Below, in pieces: positions 1-8,605 of a stretch of 34,279 nt of DNA; the stretch's first letter is position 1, and each line of letters opens with the position of its first letter. The notes under the pieces are model-generated. The model did no database searches. It saw only the letters and a list, made by a program, of their open reading frames with translations, and was not told the origin of the DNA. The stretch comes from Bacteroidota bacterium (GTDB taxonomy: Bacteria; Bacteroidota; Bacteroidia; Bacteroidales; WCHB1-69), in NCBI GenBank assembly GCA_009787115.1, contig WRGQ01000167.1, forward strand, positions 1 to 34,279, given 5' to 3'. A program made the position numbers and the translations under genes.

Positions 1-80
1 AATCAAATGGGACGGCAAAAATATAATTTTTATTATACAAAAATTTTATACCGCATTTTTTGTTGATGTTTTATGACAAA

Positions 81-140
81 ATGCTGGGTTTTAGTTTATT
101 AAAATTTTATTTTTAAGATTTTATTCTAAAGTCCCAGCAT
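81..140. repeat. Long-range inverted repeat (dyad)
   Basis: ATGCTGGG at 81-88 is matched by its exact complement CCCAGCAT at 133-140. Just inside, TTTAG (90-94) pairs with CTAAA (126-130), with a one/two-base bulge between. This gives about 13 base pairs closing a 31-base, very AT-rich loop. It could be a structured RNA end, a terminator relic or the ends of a small mobile repeat; nothing distinguishes these. Confidence 0.5.
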
Positions 141-281
141 TGCATTTGCAGGAATATGCAATGTTTTGCATAACAAATGTGCAATTTTAAGAGGTTGCAT
201 ACCTACGGCATGCCTTTTGTGGTAGGGTTACGGCATTTTCTACCGAGCTTTGGGACTGTTCAAAAAGTCAAAATCTTTTAC

Positions 282-376
282 CACAAAGAGTACAAGGATT
301 TTTCACAAAGTTCACAAAGAATTGTATTACACAATTTTATATTTGTGTCCTTTGTGGGTTATTTGTGTCCTTTGTA
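282..376. repeat. CACAAAG / CTTTGTG inverted repeat block
   Basis: CACAAAG occurs three times on the left (282-288, 304-310, 313-319). CTTTGTG or a close variant (CTTTGTA) occurs twice on the right (350-356, 370-376), so the block can fold into a long imperfect hairpin. At its centre AATTGT (320-325) pairs with ACAATT (331-336). Intergenic sequence built on this kind of word is, from memory, common as dispersed repeats in environmental genomes. Copy number in this genome cannot be judged from one window. Confidence 0.55.
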
Positions 377-387
377 TTCTAAAAAAA

Positions 388-417
388 AGGCTGCCCATTG
401 CTGAACAGCCTGTTTTT
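388..417 (-). terminator. Rho-independent terminator for the leftward operon
   Basis: AGGCTG (388-393) pairs with CAGCCT (406-411) around a 12-base loop. Read on the minus strand the stem is followed by a run of eight T (381-388 complement), which is strong for leftward transcription coming from the genes at 475-7050. On the plus strand the stem is followed by GTTTTT, so some bidirectional activity is possible. Confidence 0.75.
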
Positions 418-474
418 AGGTTACCAATGCCTCAGAGTAAACTTTATTGCAATAAATTGCGGTCTTAACTTTAT

Positions 475-696
475 TTATTGGAAGACGATAGTCTTCACAT
501 TACGATATAGAATGCGGAAAAGTTCCGAATTACCGTGGTAGCAAGGAACTTGATTTAACTCGGACTTATAGTTGTTATAAACCATCCCGGACATTCGCCT
601 TTTAATTACGTCAAGGATATTGAGAATGAGAACATTACACACGTATGCGTTTCTGTGAACCATCATATTACCCCAATAATTGTCAAAGTTTTTCAT
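475..696 (-). CDS. Possible small hypothetical protein (73 aa)
   Basis: This open frame lies 48 bases downstream of the 119-aa gene on the same strand and upstream of the terminator at 388-411, so it would sit at the end of that transcript. The product would be 73 residues, rich in Asn, Tyr and Val, with no signal peptide, membrane segment or recognisable motif. There is no clear ribosome binding site, though this is usual in Bacteroidota. It may be a real small gene, a decayed gene end or non-coding 3' sequence. I place it here mainly because of its position. Confidence 0.25.
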   Translation of the reverse strand: MKNFDNYWGNMMVHRNAYVCNVLILNILDVIKRRMSGMVYNNYKSELNQVPCYHGNSELFRILYRNVKTIVFQ

Positions 697-744
697 TTTG
701 CCTAATCGCTTTGTTTTATTTAAGACTTAATAGTATTACTTTAC

Positions 745-1104
745 TCACACATTCGGCGGTTGCACCGGTAATCCTAAAATTGAGGTTAGCGTTTGATTGA
801 GCATATCCTGAAAGACTTTCTGCTCTTCTTTTACTTTTTTTGCCGCTTCTTTTTCCGCTTCTTTTGCTGCTTCTTTTTTCATTTTCATCATCAGGTTAAA
901 ATACCCTCCGATTTCGGTAATATTCTTAGGCGCAGGGATACGGGATGGTTTTACATCACTTTCACTGGCGATTCTTTCAAGAATCTTCAGTCTTATAGCT
1001 TGCACTTCCTTAGAGGTTTCCTGTTCCAGCAATTTTGCTGCCAGCGTTTCCAAATAATGGTTCTCTGCCGGATTTCCTACTGTTGTTTCTGTTTTGTCTG
1101 CCAT
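745..1104 (-). CDS. Hypothetical helical protein (119 aa), partner of the 1963-aa protein
   Basis: I do not recognise a family. The 119-residue product is highly charged and apparently cytoplasmic, with no signal peptide or membrane segment. Residues about 15-50 look helical (Leu/Ala/Glu pattern). Around residue 62 comes a short segment with the words NITEIGGYFNLM, and residues about 72-98 form a Lys/Glu/Ala-rich coiled-coil-like helix. The C-terminus ends in a hydrophobic stretch and a PVQPPNV tail. The gene starts 54 bases after the stop of the 1963-aa gene on the same strand, so the two are probably co-transcribed and the small protein may be an accessory or chaperone of the large one. That role is inference from position only. 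Confidence 0.7.
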   Translation of the reverse strand: MADKTETTVGNPAENHYLETLAAKLLEQETSKEVQAIRLKILERIASESDVKPSRIPAPKNITEIGGYFNLMMKMKKEAAKEAEKEAAKKVKEEQKVFQDMLNQTLTSILGLPVQPPNV

Positions 1105-1158
1105 ATATTTTCTTATTTTATATGTTAATTAATTATTAGTACATACAATCGTGGTTTT

Positions 1159-4100
1159 TTATTCAGTTTTAGCTTTCTTTCCAGTTGATCCACCTGCTGC
1201 AGGTGTAACAGGTGTTTCAGGCGTAGCAGGTGTAGCAGGTGTAGCAGGTGTTCCACCGGTTCCACTTTTTCCCGATCCGCTTCCACCTCCACCTGTTCCA
1301 CCTATATTAGCGTAAGGACAAACAACTACTTGTGGAGTTCCTGATCCACTTTGTTTGTTTCCTCCTCCATCTTGTTTGTTTCCTCCTCCATCTTGTTTAT
1401 TTCCACCTCCACTTCCACCTCCACTTCCATCTCCACTTCCATCTCCACTTTTTCCTTTTGTCTCCTTACCCATTATCATCCCTGCTACCGCTACTGCCCC
1501 ATCAATTAGTTTCGCATTAAATTTAGTATTTTCTTCCAGCGCTTTATCTCTACCTTTGGAAGCGCTTTCTGTTCCTGCATTCAAAACATCTTTCAGTTGG
1601 TCAAGACCTGTAATATCTTTAAATCCAGGAGCTGTTTTGTCCGCCAATGTCTTAATCAAATCAGGCACCGGTACGCTCGCCGGTGCTGTAGCCCCCTGCA
1701 CATGCAAGGCGGCAATCTCGGCTGCGGTTTTGTCGGCAAGATAATCCTTACTGTTGAGGAAGTCCTTATTGAGTTCCATCTTATCAATAGGCGAATCTTG
1801 CCAGTTCCAGAAGCGGGTAAGGTCTATCACTTCGCTCACATTGGTTTCGCCCAACACTGCCTCGCCTATCATACCATCTGTGGGTAAAGAGATAGTAGTG
1901 GTAGGGACTCTAAAACTGTTGGTGTGATAACGGTAGAGTGCATCCTGTATTTCCGCTGCTGTTTTGCCTAACTTTTTTGCTAATTCTTTTGGATAGGTAA
2001 ACGGCAACAAAATACAATTGCCGTAGAACCCCAGCATTTTTTTGACATTCACACAATTGAGCAACGGAATATCTATTTTACTTTTATTGAGTAACGGAAT
2101 TATTGGTCTTATCAATTTTGGGGACGGCTCGGGCTTATTATTTTCAACGTCTATATTTTGTATTTCGCCAAAATCCATATCAATGGTATATTGTTCGAGT
2201 AGCATGGCGCGTTCGTCATCGCTGAGCGAAGCCCAAATTACCTGGGAATAGCGCAGGGTATCGGAAGCGATATGGTGCATCGTTGATTCTATTTCTTGTA
2301 ACTCTGAATAACGAAGAACAGGCTGGTTGTTCGCAATGCTGATTGCTAATGAAGATCTGAGGGTATTGCTTGCAGGCATCGCTGTCAATGATCCGCCGCT
2401 TCCTTCAATCTTTACATTTGAAATAATTGGATAACCTTCATTTGTAATTTGCCAGGAATAAAGGGTTACTACCGGCGTACGGTAAGCCTCCGGAAAAGAT
2501 TTAAATACGTCTCTGGGATTTCCGAGTACATAATTCTTCCAAACATCTTTTTGCCAATTGGATAATGTGGCATCATTCTGATAGAGTGTATATTCAATTT
2601 CTTCGCATGAATAGTTAAGGCTTATGTACGACAGGTCATCATTGGTAATATTGGAAGGCACAATAAACGAGCAGGTAACACTAGTATCATGAGGTATCTT
2701 GATGTCAACAAATGGAATATCTAATTTGGTTGAATAATTTTTTTTGTTTCGTACTTTACGAATCCACTGTTTCAATTCCGAAGTTGTTTCAAAACCTCTC
2801 TCCGAATCATTCTTACCAGGGATATTCAGTCTACTATAATCCACATCGCCCGCAATGACTCCTTTGCCGTTTTTCAATATCAACGTGGCAGTTAAATCAT
2901 CGCAGGATAATAGCACGCAATTAAATGTCAGCGTGATTGTTTTTGTATTTATAGTCGTTTTTTCCATTGTCCAATTCGGCATTGCCGCATATTTCTTTAT
3001 CAAAGTGAGACCTGTACGATATTTATAAGGCAAAGCATACTGCAACTTGTCGGCATATTTTAAGAGTATTTCATAGCGATAGAGAAACCGCTTTCTGTCA
3101 AACTCCTTCAAATCAGGCGAATATTTTCCATTAGGAATAAATTTGATTAATTGTAATGGAACAAAGAGTACTAATTCTATGCCGTCAATACAAGTTTCAA
3201 GGCGGAAGCGGCGCATCACCTCCCAATACTGAATGGTCATAGCATGAGAATGGTTGTGGTTGGCAATGATTTTGGTTGCCACCGACTCGTTCTCTTCGCT
3301 GGTTGCCGTGCGAATGCTGATGCGTTTGGATTGGGATATTCTGTCGGAAGCGCTTTTGATGTTGTGTTGGACGTGTTGCGCGGTAGTGGCTGCTTCGTTG
3401 TGTGCATCCGACTGTCTGGAAGATGACGAGCCGCTTCCTCTTGATGTGGAATCGGCATAATTTCCCGAAACAACTATGAGTCCAGCACTCACCGAACCAC
3501 TTTCCGTCCTCGCAGAGTAGTCATAATTAGAACTCCCTTGCGACGCTCGATTCATAGCATAACTGAAAGCTGCGGTAGAATCATCTACTTGCGACATGTC
3601 AGTTGATTGGGTATCCGTATCTATGCCCATAGCTTCGTTGGATATAGTATATGCCTGTTTGTTTTCCCTGACGATGAGGCGTTGTTCTTCTCCGGGCGCC
3701 AGCACCAACGAATAGAGTAGCGACCCTAAAGCAAAACCGTTTGGCACCCACGCCTGATGCATATTGAGTACATAACCGATCCCCAGAGAGGACATTTGCG
3801 GATAACTATGGGGATTGGTATAAAGTTTTTCCTTAAATTCCATTACATTAACCGGCGTACTCAATTTCTTCCGTACTTTTATAACAGGACCCAGTTCGGG
3901 TTCTATCAAACGCTGCAACATACCGTAATTGAAAATACGCGAAGGGGCGGTGTCGGTGGGAAGATGTATGGCATTTTCATCGTCTCCCATCAGTTTTACG
4001 CTCGGCAAGGCTTTTGCCAAGCCGGTACGATCGCCTTCAAATATATCCCTTATAATAACAAACGGTTCTTCCAATTTTGCTTCATACTTGTTGTTGCTGG

Positions 4101-7050
4101 AGACTAAATTACGCAAAATAATTTCCAAATCAGTACTGTGAGGTTTAGATTTAGTAATAATGCCATCACTCCCGTACTTGAGTGTGTTGTACTCTTCTTC
4201 TAACTCCCATATCTCTTTCTTGTCATCGCCTATTACTTTAGAATCTTTATCTATCCCCTTCTTAATACTCTCTATTTCTCTCTCTATTCTGCACTTTTCC
4301 TCTATCCAATTTGCCATTTCCAGATTTCTCTCTCTAAGTTGGGTTTTGTTCCTTTCGAAATTTTCTGTTTTCTGTATATTTTCTATTATCTCTTGTATTG
4401 ACAGTCCAGGATATTTCTTTACTAATACTTTGAGATTATCGGGGCTACTCTCTCCGTTAAGAACTTTGATTCTTTCGGTAAGGTTTTTTATCTCATCATC
4501 AAGTCTTGTTTTTTCTATTCCAACAAGATATAGATCGCTTTCCAGCATATTCAGTCGCGTTTGGCTCGTTTCTTTATACATTATTTCAGAGAGTATTGCC
4601 TGCAACTCGTAGTACTTATTCAGAATTTTCTGTTGGGGTACGGCGTCAATAATATCGGAAGCGCTCATTAAAAAGGTTTGTTTATATAAGCCGCCATTGG
4701 ATGCCGTGATGGTAATTCCCTCCTGTAAATTCAGTTTTTCCGGCAGAATAATGCGGAAATTTCCGTTACCGTCTGTATGGGCGGATGGAGTTTTCTCTTT
4801 TTCGGTTTTATCGGTAACAGAACTGGAAATACCGGTAATCTCTACCAATAGATTAGGATAGCCATTCTTAAATATCGAATTTTGTTCGCCGACAACCTTT
4901 CCACTAATCGCGTACGGTAAAGGAAGCGTCAAAGGCACTTTATCTAAAAATGCCAAACCGTCTCTAATAATGGTTCCGCTGGTTTTCAACGAAACCGGTA
5001 TATGATCAATAGAGAAAAGATGTTGCGGTTCATCATCATCGGTTTCAATGATATTTGACTTAAGAGAAGGATTTCGCGAAGCATTGAGAATTTGGTTCTT
5101 ATGATCGTTTAAGTATGCTTCTATCTGGTCATCGGTCATATCGGGTTTTTGGGCATTTATCAGTCCTTTGATAAGATTTTCAAACAATTTTTCTTCATTG
5201 ATGCAGGCATGAATAGTAGTATGTTCAGCTTCTTCAATAAGTTTTTCTAGTTCATCTTTTGTTACTATATTAAAATCTGATTGAGCTAACACTAATGATT
5301 GCAAAATAGGATATACCTTGTTTGAGTCTATTTTAGACAGATCTTCGGCATTGCGGATTCCAAGTTGTACCAGCAAATAAGCCATATCGGTGGTCATTCC
5401 CTGAACGCGCCACAGGTCTGCCTGTTTTACCCAAGTGTTTACCAATTTTACGTTCACTTCCAATTTATCCGCTAAATTATCCCTTTGTTTCTGGGTTTTA
5501 CCTTTTATCAGCAATCCGGCGGTATCGTATATGCCCAGTGGGCGCAACTTTGCCTGCATAATTTTGCTTATTCCCTTGATGGGAATAAGCGAAGAACCTA
5601 CGTTCTGATCGTTCAGTTTAATTTCAAATAATTCCAGCAACTGTCCTATCACTTTCAGGTTAAACCATTCTCCAAATATTTCAAAACGGCATTCCGAATG
5701 CCATTTTGGAGGATCGGATTCTTCTTTTCCGCTACCTAAATCTTCAAAATATTCTTGAGCAACCAGCAATTCTGCTTTTGAAATTCGTTGGCGTGGCTTT
5801 AGTTTCTTATTCTGTACATTATTTTTCAACAAGTTAAAAGGAATATTGCCATTATTATTGTTGCCGATATTTGCCAATTTAATATACAAATTCTTTTGCA
5901 TAATTTGACGGTCGTCAATTGCCCCCATAGTAGGCAGAGGATAACGGAGCCCTCTAACATTTACATCCCAACCTTTCCCTGTAGCTATTTGTACGCCACA
6001 AGTATCCGTACCAGGGTTGCCGTTTATCTCAAGTCTGTTGTCCCTATAGTTTCTGTCGGAGGATTGTATGGTGTTTAACGCCTCAAACAGTTTGTTCAAT
6101 GCTTCCGCATTCAATTTGTTATTATTGCACATTATGCAGGTCAATACATTAGGAGTGCCTACCGTCAAACTTGTTAATTGATTGTCATAACATTGCAAAT
6201 CGAATAATGCTGTATTCTTGCTTATATCCAAACTTGTTAATTGATTGCCATAACAACTTAATATTGTTAATTTATTATGCTTGCTTACATCTATACTTTT
6301 TAACTGATTTTCATAGCAAAACAACCATATCAGTTTCGAATTGTTGCTTACATCCAGCTTTGTTAATGGATTCGTACTGCAAGCCAAGATTTTCAAGTTA
6401 GAAAGAGTGCTTATATCCAAACTTGTTAACTTATTATTATTACAATACAAAGTTTTAAGATTAGCAAGACTGCCAACTATCAAATTTGTTAATTGATTGA
6501 ACTCACAATACAAATCTGTCAATGCTGTAAGAGCGCTTACATTTAAACTCGTTAAGTTATTATGGTTGCACTGAAAAAAAGTCAGATTAATAAGACCAGT
6601 TAAATTCAGACTTTTTAATTGATTATTATTGCAAACCAAACGTGTCAATTCTTGGGGTAAGCCTGATAGTTCGGTAAGACCGCTATTCTCACAAGTAAAA
6701 TGGGTGATAGTGGTTGCTTCAATTTTAACAGTATGCGTTACTGCAGGAACATCCTTGCTCAACTGTACATTTTTAACATTCACGGCAACATTCTTGACTT
6801 TAACAGTTCTGTCCAACAGAATAGTGCTTCTGCTAATACTCTTCAAAGTAGTACTACCGCTACCCGACGTAGTCGGTGTAGTTGGCGCAGTTTTTGTATC
6901 GTGACTAATCCAAGTATCTTTATCTGCTACAAGCGCAGATGAGTGAATAGGTGTAGGTACATCATCACAGTATACTTTTACGTTTCCTGTCCCTCTGAGC
7001 ATAAAACTAAAACTGTTTTGTGCTGTTTTAAATTGTATAGTTGTTGCCAT
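1159..7050 (-). CDS. Giant multidomain protein: LRR + DUF4332-like + carboxypeptidase-regulatory-like + coiled coil + unknown core (1963 aa)
   Basis: The sequence shows these segments in order. Residues 1-110 are Thr/Ser-rich, without a signal peptide. Residues about 114-320 are leucine-rich repeats with an exact 21-residue period (N-x-L words at 141, 162, 183, 204, 225, 246, 267, 288, 309). Residues about 485-580 resemble DUF4332, a helix-hairpin-helix-like fold (words GIYDTAGLL, ADLWRVQGM). Residues about 714-785 look like a carboxypeptidase-regulatory beta domain (ISGKVVGE, TDGNGNFRI). Residues 805-957 are charged coiled coil. A core of about 700 residues follows, with the words LAPGEEQRLIVRE (1117-1129) and TRFWNWQDSPI (1745-1755). 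From memory these words recur in large conserved hypothetical proteins of several phyla. The tail (1866-1950) is Gly/Ser, NKQDGG and Thr-Pro-Ala repeats. There is no T9SS sorting domain, so a cytoplasmic location, or release by an unusual route, is likely. The function is unknown. Confidence 0.85.
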   Translation of the reverse strand: MATTIQFKTAQNSFSFMLRGTGNVKVYCDDVPTPIHSSALVADKDTWISHDTKTAPTTPTTSGSGSTTLKSISRSTILLDRTVKVKNVAVNVKNVQLSKDVPAVTHTVKIEATTITHFTCENSGLTELSGLPQELTRLVCNNNQLKSLNLTGLINLTFFQCNHNNLTSLNVSALTALTDLYCEFNQLTNLIVGSLANLKTLYCNNNKLTSLDISTLSNLKILACSTNPLTKLDVSNNSKLIWLFCYENQLKSIDVSKHNKLTILSCYGNQLTSLDISKNTALFDLQCYDNQLTSLTVGTPNVLTCIMCNNNKLNAEALNKLFEALNTIQSSDRNYRDNRLEINGNPGTDTCGVQIATGKGWDVNVRGLRYPLPTMGAIDDRQIMQKNLYIKLANIGNNNNGNIPFNLLKNNVQNKKLKPRQRISKAELLVAQEYFEDLGSGKEESDPPKWHSECRFEIFGEWFNLKVIGQLLELFEIKLNDQNVGSSLIPIKGISKIMQAKLRPLGIYDTAGLLIKGKTQKQRDNLADKLEVNVKLVNTWVKQADLWRVQGMTTDMAYLLVQLGIRNAEDLSKIDSNKVYPILQSLVLAQSDFNIVTKDELEKLIEEAEHTTIHACINEEKLFENLIKGLINAQKPDMTDDQIEAYLNDHKNQILNASRNPSLKSNIIETDDDEPQHLFSIDHIPVSLKTSGTIIRDGLAFLDKVPLTLPLPYAISGKVVGEQNSIFKNGYPNLLVEITGISSSVTDKTEKEKTPSAHTDGNGNFRIILPEKLNLQEGITITASNGGLYKQTFLMSASDIIDAVPQQKILNKYYELQAILSEIMYKETSQTRLNMLESDLYLVGIEKTRLDDEIKNLTERIKVLNGESSPDNLKVLVKKYPGLSIQEIIENIQKTENFERNKTQLRERNLEMANWIEEKCRIEREIESIKKGIDKDSKVIGDDKKEIWELEEEYNTLKYGSDGIITKSKPHSTDLEIILRNLVSSNNKYEAKLEEPFVIIRDIFEGDRTGLAKALPSVKLMGDDENAIHLPTDTAPSRIFNYGMLQRLIEPELGPVIKVRKKLSTPVNVMEFKEKLYTNPHSYPQMSSLGIGYVLNMHQAWVPNGFALGSLLYSLVLAPGEEQRLIVRENKQAYTISNEAMGIDTDTQSTDMSQVDDSTAAFSYAMNRASQGSSNYDYSARTESGSVSAGLIVVSGNYADSTSRGSGSSSSRQSDAHNEAATTAQHVQHNIKSASDRISQSKRISIRTATSEENESVATKIIANHNHSHAMTIQYWEVMRRFRLETCIDGIELVLFVPLQLIKFIPNGKYSPDLKEFDRKRFLYRYEILLKYADKLQYALPYKYRTGLTLIKKYAAMPNWTMEKTTINTKTITLTFNCVLLSCDDLTATLILKNGKGVIAGDVDYSRLNIPGKNDSERGFETTSELKQWIRKVRNKKNYSTKLDIPFVDIKIPHDTSVTCSFIVPSNITNDDLSYISLNYSCEEIEYTLYQNDATLSNWQKDVWKNYVLGNPRDVFKSFPEAYRTPVVTLYSWQITNEGYPIISNVKIEGSGGSLTAMPASNTLRSSLAISIANNQPVLRYSELQEIESTMHHIASDTLRYSQVIWASLSDDERAMLLEQYTIDMDFGEIQNIDVENNKPEPSPKLIRPIIPLLNKSKIDIPLLNCVNVKKMLGFYGNCILLPFTYPKELAKKLGKTAAEIQDALYRYHTNSFRVPTTTISLPTDGMIGEAVLGETNVSEVIDLTRFWNWQDSPIDKMELNKDFLNSKDYLADKTAAEIAALHVQGATAPASVPVPDLIKTLADKTAPGFKDITGLDQLKDVLNAGTESASKGRDKALEENTKFNAKLIDGAVAVAGMIMGKETKGKSGDGSGDGSGGGSGGGNKQDGGGNKQDGGGNKQSGSGTPQVVVCPYANIGGTGGGGSGSGKSGTGGTPATPATPATPETPVTPAAGGSTGKKAKTE
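1201..1251 (-). repeat. Trinucleotide-periodic Thr-Pro-Ala coding repeat
   Basis: Residues 1934-1950 of the giant protein read as consecutive TPA, TPE and TPV units, encoded by near-identical 9-base units (GGTGTAGCA and variants as written on the plus strand). The repeat keeps the reading frame, and its near-identity at the DNA level suggests recent expansion or contraction. Confidence 0.8.
1336..1443 (-). repeat. Gly/Ser and GNKQDG coding repeats in the tail of the giant protein
   Basis: Residues about 1870-1905 consist of GDGS/GGGS units followed by three NKQ-containing units of seven residues. On the plus strand this appears as tandem CCACTTCCATCT and TGTTTGTTTCCTCCTCCATCT-type units. The segment would be a flexible linker. 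The DNA repeats are exact enough to be prone to slippage. Confidence 0.75.
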
Positions 7051-7404
7051 AATTTAATGATTTTAAATGATAAATATGTTTGTTAATGAATTTTTGTCGG
7101 TTTATGGTTGTTATATATTGTATTATTTTCTTAAAAATAAATCGCGGGAAAATTATAAAAAATATAATACGAAATGTTTATTTTTATATTTTTTTTATTT
7201 TTAATTATCAGATAGTTACATATTTTTATTGTTGTAAGATTTACAATAAAGGTGTTTTTTGGTAATTTTTCTCATTTTGTTACGAAAAACCGTAATCACT
7301 AATCATCCGTCACTTGTCACGATAAATATTAAAAAAAATGTTCTTGTTTACTGTTAAATGAAAAAAACCTTTTATTTTGCGCTTCTCTTTGAAATAGCAT
7401 TATT
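7051..7404. promoter_or_regulatory. Divergent intergenic region between the giant gene and panC
   Basis: These 354 very AT-rich bases must hold promoters for both directions. For panC, TTATTTTG at 7372-7379 is one base off the Bacteroidota -7 consensus TAnnTTTG and is followed by GCGC, as at other promoters here. I found no clean -7 element for the leftward giant gene. A small hairpin pairs TTACG (7280-7284) with CGTAA (7291-7295). GTCAC is directly repeated at 7309-7313 and 7316-7320, a word also repeated upstream of ribBA. No coding region is visible. Confidence 0.45.
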
Positions 7405-8241
7405 ATGATTTTAATTGAAACAATCGAGAAACTTAAAGAAGTCCTTTTCAGGATTAAAAGCAATGGTAAAACTATCGGTTTAGTCCCCACGATGGGTGCG
7501 CTGCACGAAGGTCATATTTCGTTGATTAAGAAAGCAAAAAGTGAAAATCAGGTAGTCGTACTTTCTATTTTTGTAAACCCTGTGCAGTTCGATAAACCAA
7601 ACGATTTGGAAAGATATCCCCGCGATTTGGAGAAAGATTTATTGCTGGTTGAAAGTTTTACCGACATCGTTTTTGCGCCTTCAGTGAAAGAAATCTATCC
7701 AACGGAACCCACAGAAAAGTACAACTTCGACGAATTGGAAAATATAATGGAGGGTGTTTCCCGTCCGGGACATTTCAATGGCGTTGCCATTATCGTGAAA
7801 CGATTGTTCGATTATGTACAACCCAACAGAGCCTATTTCGGCGAAAAAGATTTCCAACAGTTAGCCATTATCCGTAAATTGGTAGAGCAAACGAAAGATG
7901 ATGTTACTATTGTAGCCTGTCCTATAGTTCGTGAACCTAACGGATTGGCAATGAGTTCCCGAAATCAACTGCTCTCCTTTGCCAAGAGAAATATTGCCTC
8001 TAAAGTATATGGTATCATCAATAAATCTAAAGCATTAGGCACTCCCAATGTGAAAAAAATCAGCGAGTTTGTCCTCACAGAAGTAAAGAAATTTGAACTT
8101 GTTAAATTAGATTATTTTACGATAATTAATGATGCTACCTTACAACCTGTTGAATCGTTGGAAGACGCCAAAGGCGTGGTGGCTTGCGTGGCATTTAGTG
8201 TTGGAGATGTGCGCCTCATTGATATGATTAGATTCAAATAA
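7405..8241 (+). CDS. panC: Pantothenate synthetase
   Basis: This enzyme joins D-pantoate and beta-alanine using ATP (via pantoyl adenylate) to make pantothenate, the last step of vitamin B5 synthesis, in the cytoplasm. The 278-residue length is normal for the family. Visible motifs are [10 protein letters not shown] (28-37, the HIGH-type ATP site), FVNPVQF (56-62), the pantoate-site segment [12 protein letters not shown] (124-135), FGEKDFQQ (145-152), and MSSRNQ (183-188, the KMSKS counterpart). panD follows after 16 bases, so beta-alanine supply and its use are encoded together. No panB is seen in the window. Confidence 0.97.
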   Translation: MILIETIEKLKEVLFRIKSNGKTIGLVPTMGALHEGHISLIKKAKSENQVVVLSIFVNPVQFDKPNDLERYPRDLEKDLLLVESFTDIVFAPSVKEIYPTEPTEKYNFDELENIMEGVSRPGHFNGVAIIVKRLFDYVQPNRAYFGEKDFQQLAIIRKLVEQTKDDVTIVACPIVREPNGLAMSSRNQLLSFAKRNIASKVYGIINKSKALGTPNVKKISEFVLTEVKKFELVKLDYFTIINDATLQPVESLEDAKGVVACVAFSVGDVRLIDMIRFK

Positions 8242-8257
8242 CCAACCACCAACCGCA

Positions 8258-8605
8258 ATGTTAATTGAAGTAGTAAAATCTAAAATTCATCAAGTTACAG
8301 TGACTGAAGCCAACCTGCATTACGTGGGGAGTATTACTATTGACGAAACGCTGATGAAGGCTGCTAATTTAATTGAAAACGAGAAGGTTCAAGTGCTCAA
8401 TATGCACAACGGCGAACGTTTGGAAACTTACGTCATTAAAGGGGAAAAAGATTCCGGAGTGATTTGCTTAAACGGACCCGCAGCCCGAAAAGTATATGTA
8501 GGCGATGCAGTGGTGGTTATCTCTTATGCCACTATGGATTTTGAAGAAGCAAAAACTTTTAAACCCTGCATTGTTTTTCCCGATGCCAATAATAGACTGA
8601 AATAA
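8258..8605 (+). CDS. panD: Aspartate 1-decarboxylase (pyruvoyl enzyme precursor)
   Basis: PanD decarboxylates L-aspartate to beta-alanine, the second substrate of PanC. It is made as an inactive proenzyme that cleaves itself between Gly24 and Ser25, turning Ser25 into the pyruvoyl cofactor. The YVGSITID segment at 22-29 holds exactly that site. The 115-residue length is typical. Other family landmarks are the [10 protein letters not shown] segment (residues 51-60) and [13 protein letters not shown] (71-83). It is in an operon with panC upstream, and its stop codon directly abuts the TTG start of the next gene. Confidence 0.97.
   Translation: MLIEVVKSKIHQVTVTEANLHYVGSITIDETLMKAANLIENEKVQVLNMHNGERLETYVIKGEKDSGVICLNGPAARKVYVGDAVVVISYATMDFEEAKTFKPCIVFPDANNRLK

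Larger units (their letters stand above)
1..474. other. AT-rich non-coding region with inverted repeats
   Basis: I see no convincing gene here. The two overlapping plus-strand reading frames (177-404 and 250-468) run through repeats and low-complexity sequence and have no recognisable protein features. The region holds three kinds of structure, listed separately: a long-range dyad at 81-140, a CACAAAG-type inverted repeat block at 282-376, and a strong terminator hairpin at 388-411 that would end leftward transcription. A further small dyad pairs ATTGCAT at 139-145 with ATGCAAT at 156-162. The left edge of the window cuts whatever lies upstream. Confidence 0.7.

Noticed and set aside
177-468. 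Two overlapping plus-strand ORFs of 72-75 aa
   Set aside because: They run through the CACAAAG repeat block and the terminator hairpin, and read as repeat-derived, low-complexity peptides with no family features.
1336-1443. Collagen-like tail on the giant protein
   Set aside because: Glycines do not follow a strict G-X-Y period; the segment is a Gly/Ser linker with NKQDGG units.
793-1744. Plus-strand ORFs opposite the 119-aa gene and the repeat tail of the giant gene
   Set aside because: Their Phe- and Pro/Leu-rich peptides are the antisense of Lys/Glu-rich and Gly/Ser-rich coding sequence, which explains them fully.
4160-4612. 150-aa plus-strand ORF resembling a membrane protein
   Set aside because: It is antisense to the coiled coil of the giant protein. 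Its apparent hydrophobicity (Ser/Leu/Ile) comes from reading charged codons backwards.
6091-6711. Internalin-type surface adhesin based on the LRR region
   Set aside because: The protein has no signal peptide, lipobox, membrane segment or T9SS domain, so surface display is not supported.
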